From Zhengitettix transpicula (lineage: Eukaryota > Arthropoda > Insecta > Orthoptera > Tetrigidae): 64,000 bases of DNA. The notes under the pieces are model-generated. The model made no database searches, was not told the DNA's origin, and worked only from the letters and a program-made list of their open reading frames with translations. Below are positions 11,893 through 23,689 of the stretch, in pieces (within the stretch, counting starts at the first letter, position 1; every line of letters starts with the position of its first letter). Made by a program: the position numbers and the translations under genes. The stretch spans positions 24,154,001 through 24,218,000 of the forward strand of contig CM073596.1 in NCBI GenBank assembly GCA_037074705.1, read 5' to 3'.

Positions 11893-12225
11893 TTTTTTTA
11901 GGGTAACAGGCTACATGAGGGTAATCCACATGGTGGCAACTCTCCTTTAATAGCATAGTAAGGGACTTGAAAGGGGGGATGCGGAAGGGTAGAGGAAGGT
12001 AGCCATGGGTTAACGAGGGTCCGCGGGCTATAGTTTAAGGATCCTACCTGGCATTCGTCTAAAAGTAATGCAGGCCAAACCCTAGAAAACCTGCATCAGG
12101 TAGGTCGGGCATTGGGTACTTGTCCCACACCCTTCCGATAGCGGGAGAGGAGTTTGCAGTGGGGACGCAGCTTTCCCTTCTCCGTGCCTCGACCAATTTA
12201 GGAGGCAGCTGGCCGACTGTTCCAA
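11893..12225 (-). mobile_element. Poly(A) short retroelement, copy S2 (5'-truncated)
   Basis: Minus-strand copy of the S1 family. The poly(A) appears as a T run at 11893-11899. Reading the minus strand, the element stops in the CGGCCAGCTGCC block, so the 5' third is missing, as expected from incomplete reverse transcription. No clear target-site duplication. Confidence 0.85.
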
Positions 12226-12229
12226 AAGT

Positions 12230-13075
12230 TATGAAAGTTAATATAGATAATACTCTTTGAAACGTTTATGCGAAAGTTGTAATATATCAACAAGGAAGAG
12301 GCAATGAGTGTAAATTTGGATAAACTATTTCAAAATATTGTGTTTTTTTTGTAATAACTGTTCGAGAAATTATTAAAAAATGTAGCTGTATCTTGGCACT
12401 GTTGTTGTTGGCCTACCTTTAGAAGTATTTAGGCTTTTGATGTGTGAGGACTGTTAGACCCTCTGTCGTGTAAAAAAATAGGAATAATGAAAGACAAAAA
12501 TTCCTACAATATTTAGGCCCTACGACTATATCAATTTCAATGATGTCATCTCTTTTGCTTTGCAGAAGCTGAGGTCGAAAAAAACGCAGCATAAAGAAGT
12601 AAGAGGTGGATTGGCAGGAAGAAAGGAAGTGTAACGGGAGAGCGAAGACTTCTTCGTGATAAGTGCTATCCGGCATTTGTCTGGAAGCGGTACATGTAAA
12701 CGGTGGAAAGGCTGTAATCCACGAGTCCAGTGCCAGAGGTTAACACGTTACCCAATGCAAGGTAGGTTCTTTTTTTCCTCAACTAACTGTTGCTTGAAGA
12801 TTTACCATCTATCAAAAACAGACATTTTACAAATACTCTAGAAACTGTTATAATTGAAGTAAAATTGTTGTATTCTCTGTTAAAAGTATCCGCCAATCGC
12901 ATAATGGAATATGAATCGCGAAAACCAGAAAGTCAGTTCACTTGATACCCTAAAATTCTGCGTTCTTAAAATATTTCAATAATTTATCTGGTTGTAATTT
13001 AAAATAAAACTTTAGTTTTTATTCGAAATATGTAGGTTAACTAAATACGGTATGTATTAACTCAGAAAGGAGCTG
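12230..13075. other. No recognised feature
   Basis: AT-rich; short open frames on both strands near 12419-12841 look like chance. Confidence 0.45.
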
Positions 13076-13084
13076 CTGACTTAC

Positions 13085-13185
13085 CCTAAATCGACAGTTG
13101 GCGTCGCCAGGCTGGAAATAAATAATTTGTCAAATTTTCGAGGGCCTGATCCTTTCTTCAGGACAGTAGTCTGAACAACACGACT
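13085..13185 (+). repeat. Dispersed repeat module, pair with 39868
   Basis: It aligns with 39868-39985 on the same strand. Shared blocks in order are TTGGCGTCGCC, then G.CTG...AA.AA, CAAATTTTCGA, CTTCAGGA and GTCTGAAC. It is probably a fragment of an interspersed element. Read backwards it contains CTGAAGA and a TTCG-rich arm, again like a Penelope or LINE terminus. Confidence 0.65.
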
Positions 13186-13189
13186 GCGT

Positions 13190-14660
13190 GTGTTTGCTCC
13201 ACGTTCTGTCATTTATTCGAAGTAGACGAAGAATTTGTAATTTGGTTAATTCTTATGAGCTGGAAACTACAAGAACCGGTTCTTCATTTTATCCTCAAAA
13301 GGCAGTTCTATTGGAGTGACAATGAAAGTAATTCCTGCTCCTCGCCATTTTAAGACTTTTACGAGTGTGGAGCCCCCCTGCCCCCCTCCTAGTCTTCTAG
13401 AACCCAGTCCTTACTTATTCCACCAATGTCTATCGAATTACTAAAAGGATATATATGGGAACAAACTGTTGCCCTTTTTATATCATTTTCCGTTCTGAAA
13501 TCGAAACATAAACCGAAAAGGAAGGCACATTGAATTACAGTATTACAGTACAAAACGATGTAGCAAATTATACCAATAAGGAGTGCAAATATATTTGTAA
13601 TGCGCGTCGTCGTACGTAAATATTTAAGGATCTCTCTATATTCTATTGTTATCCTTTCTGTATTTGTACTGAAAATTTATCTCCATTTAATTCTACCTTC
13701 AGCTTCGTCTTTTAAAATTAATAATTTATTCGTTCCCTCAAGTTGTAGATATGCTGAGTCCAGTTAGGTCTTCATCTATATTTGTCCTTATGTAACACAA
13801 GATTTTGCTCAGGATGTGTTCTATCCAGCTCGCTGCTTTTTCCCGAACAACTGTTCTCTTATTGGATCTCCCACCATCTTGTTTTTATTTGATTTTCCAT
13901 AGTTCTCCAGAACCGCCTCTCAAAGGAATACTTTCCTTTTGTCTGACTGTACATGTTTCCATAAATCCAATCGTTAAAGCACTTTATCAGGTTTATGCAT
14001 CTTAGCAATAATATTACCGTTATCCTTGCTTTCATTTGAAATACGCATTTTCGGATACTAGACTTCTCTAAAAGCTTCATATTCTCGAAAACTTTGATTT
14101 GCAAAATGATGCGAAAGTTCTAGAGCAGCAATATATGGCAGACAGAATAATGGGTTTACTACTCGGAAGTTAGAACAGAAACTATCGTAAGAAGTCATCT
14201 GAAATAGGTAAAGAGAATAGTGTGCCTGAGCATTGAACGATAAGCTACGATGTGCGACATGTAGTGGACTGGCCTGTGGGTGCTTGATGTGGTTTTTATG
14301 AGGACCGTAACTGAGATACTGGGACTTGGCGATGTAGAGTATGTGAGGAATGTGGCTACCACTTACGCCAAGGTAAAAACTGACTGCTTCAGAACAACTC
14401 ACATCGCTCTTTCGAGTCGTTGCACACACTTCTTGCGGTGTTCTCTTAAACTATACCCCTGAATACAATTATAACAGAAAACATTGGACTATAATTGAAT
14501 CTCGTTATAATAAAATGAATTTAAAGTATCTGGATAAGCATTTATTGATCTGGTAAAATCGCCGAACAATAGCAATTGCAAACGATTATACAACGTTGGA
14601 GTCAAGTAAATTTGATAATCTGCTACGATCAGGCTTTGTACCAAAATAAAAATACCAAAA
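13190..14660. other. No gene recognised
   Basis: It contains a C-rich patch at 13373-13392. The largest frame is 14058-14429 (-), 123 codons, low-complexity in hydrophobics and Ser/His, with no recognisable motif, so I do not call it. Confidence 0.4.
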
Positions 14661-14689
14661 AAATTCTGTCACATACAGGGGTGTCGTTC

Positions 14690-15437
14690 AGTTCCTCTCC
14701 ATATAATAAAAAGGATGTATATTTGTATGTATGTATGTATGTATTTACGTTAATCTCTATACATATTTAAATGCGTGGACAGATTGCAACAAAAATTGGC
14801 ACATATTCTTCCTGTGGGGGAGGGGTGAGAAGCCTGTAGCACAAAGGTGGAAAGAATTATAATTAAAAAATGTGATCATTTTGTGTTAAATTACTGCGTG
14901 CCAATCGACCGTGACGTCACGCGAGAGAGACGTTACTACGCGACGAACAAAGGATTTAGTTCCTTTTTCCGTAATGAAATAAAGCAGAAATATTGTTATT
15001 GAATAAAAAGTATAATTTTAGAAAGTAATACTCCATCGAATGATGATAAAATTACTTTACGATCCTTGCGGAAAATGTAAGTTAATTTTCGTGCCATAAT
15101 AATGACTCCAATATGGCGACCATTTATCTACGTTGTGAATCTAGCTAACAATTTAATCTTTCGTAATGTCTGAAGGCTGAGGGACAATTATATCCTGCAA
15201 TCTCAATGAGTATATTTAAGTATTCTATTCGTAAAGAAATTCTGAGGTATGTTTGTTGGGACTGATGCAAAAAATTTCAATTTTTTTTATAGCTGTTCAA
15301 TTAATGCCGAAAGTATGTACGGAACGAGGAACATTTAGATATAGGTTAAATCACTTTTTGACTAAACATTAAGGTAGCATTAAATACTTTTTCGGGTTTA
15401 TATAAGTAAGTACATGGGCAATGCCGGGCACACAGCT
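14690..15437 (+). mobile_element. Helitron-like element (non-autonomous)
   Basis: The 3' end reads GGGCAATGCCGGGCACACAG then CTAG, followed by T. Helitrons end in CTRR and insert between A and T. The same terminal string with few changes occurs at 25806-25829. The 5' part carries the TTTGTATGTATGTATG type of run (14724-14744) and then an ATCTCTATACA and GCAACAAAAATTGGCACATA block, as in the 5' region of copy 24545. No Rep/helicase frame is present. The 5' boundary is approximate. Confidence 0.6.
14724..14744. repeat. (GTAT)n microsatellite
   Basis: About five GTAT units within the 5' part of the Helitron-like element. Confidence 0.85.
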
Positions 15438-15449
15438 AGTGTTATATAT

Positions 15450-16050
15450 TAAAGAATTAATAAAAATTAAACAAAATAAAAATTATGTGATATTAGGTTC
15501 CTCATACGAAAATAATTCATTTGGCAGATTTAATTATAACAAAAATACTGGTAGAGAATTTCAGTTCATTATAAATTATGTTCTGAAACTGCACAAGGTG
15601 TGAAATGTTGTGCTGTTTTCCGTAAAGGATTTCCAATCGTGATTGTAGAAATATAATTAATATTCTTTACAACCGTACACGTAGGTTGCAAACGACGAAA
15701 TGATGTTTAAAATAACAACCTACAGAAGTTATGAAAAATAAATAAGAGTTGATTGGGAAAAAATAATTCGTCTTCAGGGAAGAGCATTCAAAGTATCAAC
15801 CCCTCAACTAGTGTTGCAATATTTGCGTTCGTGCTACTTATTTTCTTTAAATGTTCATAGAGGCTCATACTTAACCGTCTTTTACAGCCGTGGAGCTGCG
15901 ACGTATGTAACTGCAACAGTATTACGACCAACGAACATCGAAACAGATTGGCCCGTTGTAAAGTTTTCTTGCAGTGTAGTTAGCCACGCTGCTGTTTATT
16001 GCAGAGGGGCACATTCGTATTGTTGTGAGGGCTTGAGAGGTCTGCGTGAC
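15450..16050. other. No gene recognised
   Basis: AT-rich with a GC-richer end (15890-16050). An 80-codon plus frame at 15811-16053 matches nothing known. Confidence 0.4.
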
Positions 16051-16052
16051 TA

Positions 16053-16214
16053 GAAAGCCTGGGTCCGGGTAGAAAGCAGAGCCATCATGCCAGAATAAAT
16101 ATTGGCCTCGTCGTGTTCCCGCAGAAGTGCTTCAAGCCTTGGGTCATGCCTTCTAATTAATTTCATCCGCTTCTCAGGAGCCCTCGATTCAAAAGGCACT
16201 TTGCGAACAAATAT
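16053..16214 (-). other. Coding-like 54-codon frame crossing the edge of Penelope copy A
   Basis: On the minus strand a frame bounded by stops reads IFVRKVPFESRAPEKR and then, beyond the part shared with 29302-29345, continues MKLIRRHDPRLEALLREHDE and on to a stop at 16050-16052. The unique half is charged and helix-like in composition, unlike the surrounding AT-rich noise. It may be the N-terminal part of a downstream Penelope ORF in a tandem arrangement, or a piece of another gene. No domain is recognised. Confidence 0.35.
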
Positions 16215-17132
16215 TTACACGTGCATATTTACGCTTCTTTCTTGAAGATATGTATCTGAAATGGTTGCATCCCAAAGATAATCAATATGTGAATAATGAA
16301 TAAGAAAGATAGCCAATTCAGACAAAAAAAGGTAATATAAATACCTAACAACGTTTCTGGGATTCTTGTTCCATTCGTCAGGTGCTAAGAAGAGCCTAGA
16401 GAAACTCAACTGCACTGGCCAGTTGACAACACTCAAAGCGACGAAAACGCAACGACAATGGGAGAGACGAGTAGTTAGCGTAACAATAAGGGCGCAACAA
16501 TAATGGGAAAACAGTAGGTTTAGCGTAATAATAAGGGATCATAACAATTATTGAGTATCATAGTGTCTGTTTGCACAATAAGCTGTGACGTTTGATTTAA
16601 TGTGAAGCATCTCTGAAATGAGTCTGGAATTGTACCTGGTGTCAATGTCTAAAATCTTAGCATTTTGCCAATCAAATGTATGTTTAGAACTGTTTATATA
16701 CTACAGATTGTTTATCAATGGGAAGTTTGATATTAGACATATGTTCCTTGATACGTGTATTAAGGGAACGTTTCGTATGTCCTATGTAGCAGGAATTACA
16801 ATTAGAGCAAGTGATTTTGTAAACAACACAATGTTTTCTGTAGTGTCAAGTGGGTCCTTGTGGTTTTTAATCAAGTATGAAGGGTATTAACGGATCTGTA
16901 AATGATAGATATTTGATATTCTTTGAATATTTGGACAAATTTGTGATGTAGAAATTTGTAATAAGGGAGTACGAGAAAAAATTTGGCTTGAGGTGTTTGG
17001 GGACGATTGACAGTAGGATGTTGGATTTTGTTCAACCTGCTGTTTATGTGATTAATAATAAATTTTAAAGGGTACTCATTGGAGATTAAGATGTTTCGGA
17101 CAATATTTAAGTTGTGTTGATGGAACTTGGAG
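16160..17132 (-). mobile_element. Penelope-like element, copy A (endonuclease part and 3' region)
   Basis: Near-identical to copy B (29302-30260) over its length, in the same orientation. The minus strand encodes a GIY-YIG endonuclease: VVYKITCSNCNSCYIGHTKR (about 16770-16830), then R.KEH, and after a frameshift a KILDIDTRYNSRLISEMLHI C-terminal block (about 16605-16665). The RT part present in copy B is missing: similarity stops at 17132, so the copy is 5'-truncated. The 3' region (16340-16395) holds CTGACGA and GAAACG strings like a hammerhead core. Copies A and B share the stop upstream of the endonuclease, so both derive from an already damaged lineage or the domain is read by another route. 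Confidence 0.85.
16353..16381 (-). ncRNA. Hammerhead-like core in Penelope copy A (not shown to be functional)
   Basis: Minus strand: CTGACGA (16375-16381) fits the CUGANGA core; GAAAC (16353-16357) fits the second core. The arm between them pairs poorly. Equivalent strings occur at 29494-29522 (-), 31380-31408 (+, CTGTCGA) and 33483 (+, CTGACGA with GAAGC). Penelope-like elements are known to carry hammerhead ribozymes in their terminal repeats, so the position makes sense, but I cannot close helix III or the cleavage site. Confidence 0.3.
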
Positions 17133-17139
17133 TTAGAAA

Positions 17140-17750
17140 TATGTGTTTAGTAATGTATAGTATGTATTTATTTAAAATTAATTGTTTTTGTATTAAGTAC
17201 ATCCTATACATAAGCTGTATTTCAAGGAAAGTAAGATATTACAGGACTAATAATACACATTACTTAAAAGTCTTTTTTTTCATGTATTTGTAAACAGAAT
17301 GTTTACACGGATTGACACTTATTTTAATAATCGCCTTAAGTAACGAAAATTGATCCTGTAATCATATATATAAATTTACACCTAAGAGCTGAGTTGACGA
17401 TAGCTAACGAGACCAGGATGTTTTTAGCACCTCTGTTGTTTAACCAAAGATGCTTGACGTGCCGCAGGAGCCGCACCAATTTCTCGCCAAAGGAGAAATT
17501 TTAAGGAAAGACGCGTTGTTAGCGGTTCTCTAGTAGCGAGGAATGCGGTCTGTAGCAAGGACGTTCGCGTCATGTGTCCTCATTGAAGTTCGCAGATCGA
17601 CCCCTGTCGACAGCATCCAAAGATCAAACACAGGATTGGAGTTTCCAAGTAATTTGAAGATGAGAAATGTCCCAGAGCCCTCGTAGATAGTCATCACTAT
17701 TTTTTTTCCCAAAGCTTCCATGTACGATTAGTTGATGCTGGTCCTTAGTT
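17140..17750. other. AT-rich, no gene recognised
   Basis: It links Penelope copy A to the antisense LINE. A 63-codon minus frame at 17530-17721 directly follows the LINE tail and might be its 3' region; no motif supports this. Confidence 0.4.
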
Positions 17751-17754
17751 TCTA

Positions 17755-18455
17755 ACCGTGTATAATAGTTCATTTTCGTCTGTCGACGAATGTTTTGCTA
17801 ACGTCTGTTCGTTGCCCTTTTTCTTTAATTTTGAATGAGTGATCCTTTTTAGAAATATAATTTGTCGCCAAGAGATGATTTTTAATTTCTTTCCAGGCCG
17901 GTTTACCTGTATAAGCGTTGTATATTGCGGAAAGTCTCGCGTGTTTCCTCCTACTGCTTAGTGATTCTAAATGCTCATGAGGATTGTTCGCGAATCAGTC
18001 CGTTTTTGAATCTTGTCCAACGCTAGTGTGCGGTCATTTCTATATGGATCCCCACAAGTTGTCCCATATTCCAAAAAGGGCCGCACCAGTGATCTGTAAG
18101 CAGATATCTTTGTTTTCGTCGTAGATTTTTTCAAACTCCTATTTAAAAAAATGTAGCGCCCTCCACCCTTTACCTACGACTTCGCTGACTTGATTTCCCC
18201 AATTTAGATCCTCACTTATCCTGATTCCAAGATATTTACAACTGTTGGAATCCGTAACATCTTCATACCCCATTTTATACTAACTGGAGTAACATTTTTC
18301 TTTTTTTGTAGACAATTTTCTTACTCTACGTTGAATTTACTTGCATTTTATTTCTAACTGACCATTCGTAAATTTTGTGCAGGTCAGCCTCATTGAGTCC
18401 GAGCATCCTCAACGCTTACTATTTCCCTAGAAACCATGCAATCGTCGGCAAACAG
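17755..18455 (-). pseudogene. LINE reverse transcriptase remnant (FADD motif to C-terminus)
   Basis: Read on the minus strand with several frameshifts and stops, the order is that of a non-LTR retrotransposon polymerase. The catalytic FADDC motif is at 18438-18452, followed by MVSREI. Next comes IYEWSVRNKMQVN, then CKYLGIRISEDLNWGNQV (about 18190-18245), and ISAYRSLVRPFLEYGTTC with DPYRNDRTLALDKIQK (about 18010-18115). The thumb-like tail includes AYTGKPAWKEIKNHLL (about 17865-17915). The fingers domain and endonuclease upstream of FADD are not visible. It is a different LINE from the one at 10795: the sequence between motifs differs and the orientation is opposite. Confidence 0.88.
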
Positions 18456-18459
18456 TTTA

Positions 18460-18835
18460 ACAATAACTACTAGGATATGACCACATCAAACCCGTCATTC
18501 TCAAAACCAAAAAGAATATATTTGTACAACTATAGAATGTGATTTTTTCTCTTTAATTTCTGAGTAGTTAGATTTTGTATCCTGTTTAGAGAATAGTTGC
18601 GCAGAACCTAGTCGTATAAAGTTCAATTATTCATTCATGTCTTCAGAAAATCGAAGTTGCTATTCTCTTCCAATCATTGCTCTATTTGGTTGAAAGTTTG
18701 CTAGGAAGTGGCTGTTGATAGAACTCAACCAAGGTCTCCCAACCACCAACTCTGCGTTGCTGAAGTTGTCAGCTTCTATATTTAAGATACGAATTCTGTG
18801 GACGTGAGGGAAATTGGGAAGCAGTGCTATTCTTA
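18460..18835. other. No recognised feature
   Basis: The LINE signal does not continue upstream of the FADD motif. A 62-codon minus frame (18660-18848) matches nothing known. Confidence 0.4.
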
Positions 18836-18849
18836 GTCTGCAGAACACG

Positions 18850-19020
18850 GTCAGGTGTTACGTCACGACGGGCGAGCGGAGCGGCGAGAGTGGCTGTGAC
18901 CGGGATTGCAGGCGGATGCGGCCTTGGGTTCGCTCCCCGCCAACTGGGTCAGGGTCCTTCTCCATGTGCGCTGTGTCATCCGGGGGGTCAGACACCCCAG
19001 CAGTCCCCTCGCAACAATTA
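18850..19020 (+). mobile_element. GC-rich, possibly tRNA-derived SINE fragment
   Basis: GC- and CpG-rich block with a B-box-like GGGTTCGCTCCCC at 18926-18938. Upstream GTGGCTGTGACCGG could be a worn A box, but spacing and stems do not give a tRNA fold. Sequence composition contrasts sharply with both flanks. Alternative: a CpG-rich regulatory patch. Confidence 0.35.
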
Positions 19021-19029
19021 TAAATTTAT

Positions 19030-20280
19030 TCTATATTTCTGATCTCATCTTTCCTCAGACTGAAATGAAGTTAGTCGTAAAGTAAAACCACTATTCACAT
19101 TTAAGATACCTACAAGGACATTAACTTTAAGCGCGATTCCGAAGAATATTACACGCATGACAGTAAAAAAAATAAAAGACGGCCAGGATAGCGAAGGCGC
19201 CTACTGCAGTTTTTCGCAACCATTTCTTGAGAATACACCTAAGCGTGCCAAAAAATTCTCCAGACGTATAATTCTTATTAATTGATAAGTAAGTTTCTAC
19301 TTACGTTGAAGAACGAAAAATGCTATTAAATAGCTCAAATAGACTTCTAAGAACATCGAATTCATGAAAGGGAAAACAAAAGATCACCAAGATAATTGAA
19401 TTGGACAGGGAAAAATGTTTAAGAAACTATTACAAATATTTATATATAAAAATTATTCATAATATATGAACTATGTAACTGTGTGTGCGAACTTTTGTCT
19501 AGTGACACCTTATGTGGCTAGTCACTTCAGATCACACTATAAAACGCTTATCTGACATTCCTGATGTGATCTACGACCTGTGAAGACTGCTGTATCTAAT
19601 CCTGTCTGTCTGGGAAACTTAACTCATCTTGCTAATGTCCTCGAAAGATGCCCAAATTGATCAATTCTATTAAGCTTTAAAATTCCTCTGAAGCACCAAA
19701 TATTTTCTTTTAGTTTGCGTCCTTAAAATATAAGTTAAATTAAGGTGATAAGTAGCTGTTTTTATTAACAGTTTCTCTATCTTGCGTCGATTTATTTCAA
19801 TTAACATTGAATAAATTTATCGTAACGTGTTGGTCGTCAGAAATCAGTCTTGTTACTATGCATAAAATCGCATTCCTTTCATGTCTTGTGCACGTTTCAC
19901 ATCCTCGATGGCTTCCTCAGCTATTATCTTAATAATGAGAATGCGGCGTAATATGTGCGTCATCATTTTGTCAGTAGTCTGTGCGCAGAGTCAGCGCGTG
20001 TCTCTGCAGTGTGAAACACCACTTCGTTATTTACTTTCTTATTCTAACTGTTTTTCATCATCTTTATATCTGTCTCTTCCGCCGCCCAATCGCCCACGCT
20101 TCCTCACGAACAAAGCACCTTCAAACTGTATTGAAAAAACTACTCGTAAGAAGCGGATGATACAAAAAATAAAAAAGGTAAATTAATCGGAATATAGTGG
20201 TGCAGCATTTTATGTATTCATATATTAATGAACCATATTAGAGTGATTTCAGATTCAGTGCAATGAATATATTTCAAATT
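19030..20280. other. No gene recognised
   Basis: The 101-codon plus frame at 19881-20186 is Ser/Leu-rich with a basic tail and matches no family; not called as a gene. Confidence 0.4.
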
Positions 20281-20289
20281 AAATATTAA

Positions 20290-20640
20290 CTTACTATATT
20301 GTAGTGATCACAAATGGAAGACAATTAAAGAATGCAAAATGACAATCAATTAACATTTACTAAGAAAGCCACACGTTGAAACGTCAATTTGTAGTAATCA
20401 CAAATGAATTAAAGTTAAAGCCCCACGTTAATGCGTCAATTTGTCGTAATTTAAAAATTAAAATGATAGGATCAAGAATCAAGATTTTAAAGTAGACAAA
20501 CAAATTAATTTATTAACGCACAAACAATTAAATTTACACAAGAAAAAAAGGCAAATAAATTTCAATTTTAATTATCAATTTATCTTTTACAATAAAATGA
20601 CTATTTCTCAGGGTCGATTACTAGGCATTTAATAAAGAAA
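20290..20640 (-). mobile_element. LTR-retrotransposon terminus-like repeat (R3)
   Basis: Two boxes, CACGTTGAAACGTCAATTTG (from 20365) and CACGTTAATGCGTCAATTTG (from 20423), are each followed by TGTAGTAATCACAAATG or TGTCGTAATTT. The arrangement resembles a degraded CACGTTGGGCGCCAATTTGT box, the reverse of a primer-binding site next to an LTR end, so the element would lie on the minus strand. R1 and R2 carry related boxes. A GGTCGATTACTAGGCATTTA block (20612-20631) resembles the TTACTGGG block of R1 and R2. No gag/pol coding seen. Confidence 0.4.
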
Positions 20641-21355
20641 ATACTTGTTAAACAATTAAATTTTAACAAGCTATCATGGGCTTAATTCATTAATAGATTA
20701 ATACAACGCAAAAACGTAAAACATAAACTTAAAATTCTGAACGAAATTCGAAATCTGGCGATAACATCTTTACTTATGAATTTACAGATAGTAATTCTGA
20801 GGATCTTTACCTTACTGTCTCTGGTGCTCAAGAAAATTGTCTCGTCGGTACACACACACTTATTGCACTTTATAGACAGGCCATTTTTATCCATTGACTC
20901 TAATCAACACTTTTAGTTTTGCTATAGTTGGTTCACTGTTCGTCTAGGAAATCCTATTAGCTCGTTCCGAAGATTGTTAACTGCTTGATGCAGGTACCTG
21001 GGCTCCAAAAATTGACGGAAATGGTCTAAATCGAGAATATAATGATTTAGACTCAGCACTCTAAATATTTAGCGTTGAATGTTAGTTATCTCACAGACTG
21101 CAACTTGTAAAATGTTCTAACTGATTTAGATGTTGTTACATGTATCCAGACACTTTCTGGATTTTATACTTTTTGCCTGTCCACTGCTATATTTCCAAGA
21201 CGACTTTACTGAAGCTCTCCTCCCCACAGACTCTGCTATGCGTTTCTAGCGAACCAACCTCTACAATACCCACAAACATTGCATTCTTGTGTGTTTTATG
21301 CCACTAACAATGCGAGAAATTTTTGTTTATTAATTAATTATTTCCTCTTAATTAC
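20640..21355. other. AT-rich, no gene recognised
   Basis: Possibly the remainder of R3, but similarity to R1 and R2 fades after 20640. Confidence 0.4.

Positions 21356-21358
<3 letters not shown>

Positions 21359-21394
<36 letters not shown>
21359..21394. repeat. (TA)n microsatellite
   Basis: About 18 TA units. Confidence 0.95.
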
Positions 21395-21395
<1 letters not shown>

Positions 21396-21399
21396 TTGT

Positions 21400-23640
21400 A
21401 AGTACGGCTACAGAATAAGGCATTATTTATTCTCTTTTAAATTACGTGTGTCCTGTATGGTTAATTTAAAGTAAACTTGAAATAGAATGAAAGCGATTCA
21501 CGAGAAAACGTAGTGTTACAATTGTTTTAATTATGTATTCGCACTAATTTGAAAGTGTGAGCAGTCTCGTGTTGCAACACGTAGAGTATTCAAATTAAAT
21601 AAACAACTCAGCGGATTTAGCTACAAATAACGTAATTTGTATCGGTTTTGGCGATCGCGGTTATCAAGCTGCGATGATAATGAAAAATAACCCTGTCGTC
21701 AGTAACTTCAAATTTAATGTCAAAATTTAGAAATTATTTTTCTATTATCGTATTGAAACGTTTCTCATACATGCTGCTGTGACCGTCGTACTGTAGCACA
21801 TACTATCAAAGTACAGGAAAAATGTACGGCGAACTGAACTAAGTTCCAAAGTACTGGCATGAGGGTTGTGAAAATTAATAGTTGAATCTGGATATGTTGC
21901 ACAATGTAGAGAGAGACAGAGCAAAGAGTATTACAACATTCTTTTCACCTTGTGTGTCAGCATATCCTCCGTGTCTCAATATTTTCAATTCTTTACACTG
22001 TCATTCAACACACACACACACAATCAATAACGTCATTTTGTCCTCCTTCGGGAGTCCCTTCAACATTATTTATTGCCTCTCAGGTGTGTTTTTGAAACTT
22101 CATTCAAGCAGTGACCTGTATATTTTGTAATTGCTTGGACATCTCGCAAAAGTTTTCTTTCTTTTTGATCTCATTACCATCTATTGTCCTTGTCTCTTTC
22201 TTCTAAATTCTACAAAAAAGTGACCTAACACTGCATCAATACATATATTCATGAACACTTCTAGAACCGAATTTACAAACAAAGCCAAGTTTCAAACGCG
22301 ATCGAATTTTTTTTACAATACTAGGAAATCATTTAGTGTGTAAGGTAGGACATTAATTTGAGATTTCCGGTAATGCTAATATTTGTCTCAATAGTCTGGA
22401 ATTTAATAAAATAAAAATTATATCAATTTGAGTTTTCAAAAAAACATAGTATTTAGAAAATTTACTGACCTAAAACAATATTTTTAGCTATCTAATTTTA
22501 TCTATAAGACATAGTTCATGCTCCATTATTAACCTAAAATTTGAAATTAATAGAATAATATCGAGTCATGGTAAACCTTTTTTTAATTAGGAATTGTTTA
22601 GAGTACTAGTTCTGTAAAACGTAGGCAACAATGTTGCTGTGAACCGAAAAATATTTTTTCGGTCACCAAATCCTGCGTTTCTGTGAGCAGCTGGAGACTT
22701 TTACTTATTGGGAGGTGTGATGACGTTGGCCAGCTGATACAATGTTATCTGTGAACGATATTTTAAAAAACTGCATACGTGAAAATTATTTATTAGTTGT
22801 GTTCAGAGGGAATATCTTTTGTTTATTGTTCTAAGAGGAGTTTCGGTTGAAAGAGTGTTTCCACGAAGTTGTTTGAAAAAAATGCTGCATGTCTACACAA
22901 TTATTATTCACCTTAGTAGTTACCCTCGCTCAAAGAGAGACAATATATTAAATTGAAGTTGCTCCTTCGAGATGCAACCCGTACGACGAATTATTGCCAC
23001 ACCTCTAACCGGTAAACGATTGGCTGTCATATTAGGAAGCCAATCCCCTTATACCCCTATTTAACAAGTAAATTAATTAACAATGAATATTTTCACCACA
23101 ATATCGGAACGCAACTTTCTTCGTAAAACTTGTACCTCATGTTGTACTAATAAATTTAGCATGAGATTGATGTGCGTTTGATATGGTAGTCTCATTATCG
23201 TCAATCTCCAGACCGAGAGAGGGAGCGTGTTTTGATATTTTTTATCTGATGTGTTTACTTACTGCAGCCTTGTCACACCACGTGGTTCTGGGGTATAGAT
23301 AAACGATTATGCTATTTATATGCTTCAAGACAACGATTAACCTCTTATAAATATAATGCTAATATTCGAGTGGACATTCTCTTACTACGGAGATATAAAA
23401 TATTTATTAGTCGTTCTCTGTATAAAGAATGAATAACATCTTCTCGGTCTTCAAGACTATGACAAAGAACGTGATCGAAACGTCGCGCTTACGGTTTTTC
23501 ACTCAGAAGCTTGAGAAGATTTTTTTCAGCATACCTTTCAAACAATTTTATAAGTTCTTTACAAATACGATTTCTACCAAAACTACTCTTGGAACAATAA
23601 ACAAAAAAATTTCCCTGAACAAAACGAATAAATAATTTTC
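21400..23640. other. No gene recognised
   Basis: AT-rich. A short (CA)5 lies at 22010-22020. Around 23435-23500 the plus strand has TCTTCAAGAC, then GTGATCGAAACGTCGCG, again faintly like a Penelope end. Short frames at 21882 and 23429 are not convincing. Confidence 0.4.
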
Positions 23641-23689
23641 ACTTAAAAAGATAATATAAATTCTGTAGGACGTAGAAAATTGTAATATT

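Noticed and set aside
16618..16890. 90-codon plus frame repeated at 29748-30020
   Set aside because: These two nearly identical peptides are the antisense of the Penelope GIY-YIG region; the coding strand is minus.
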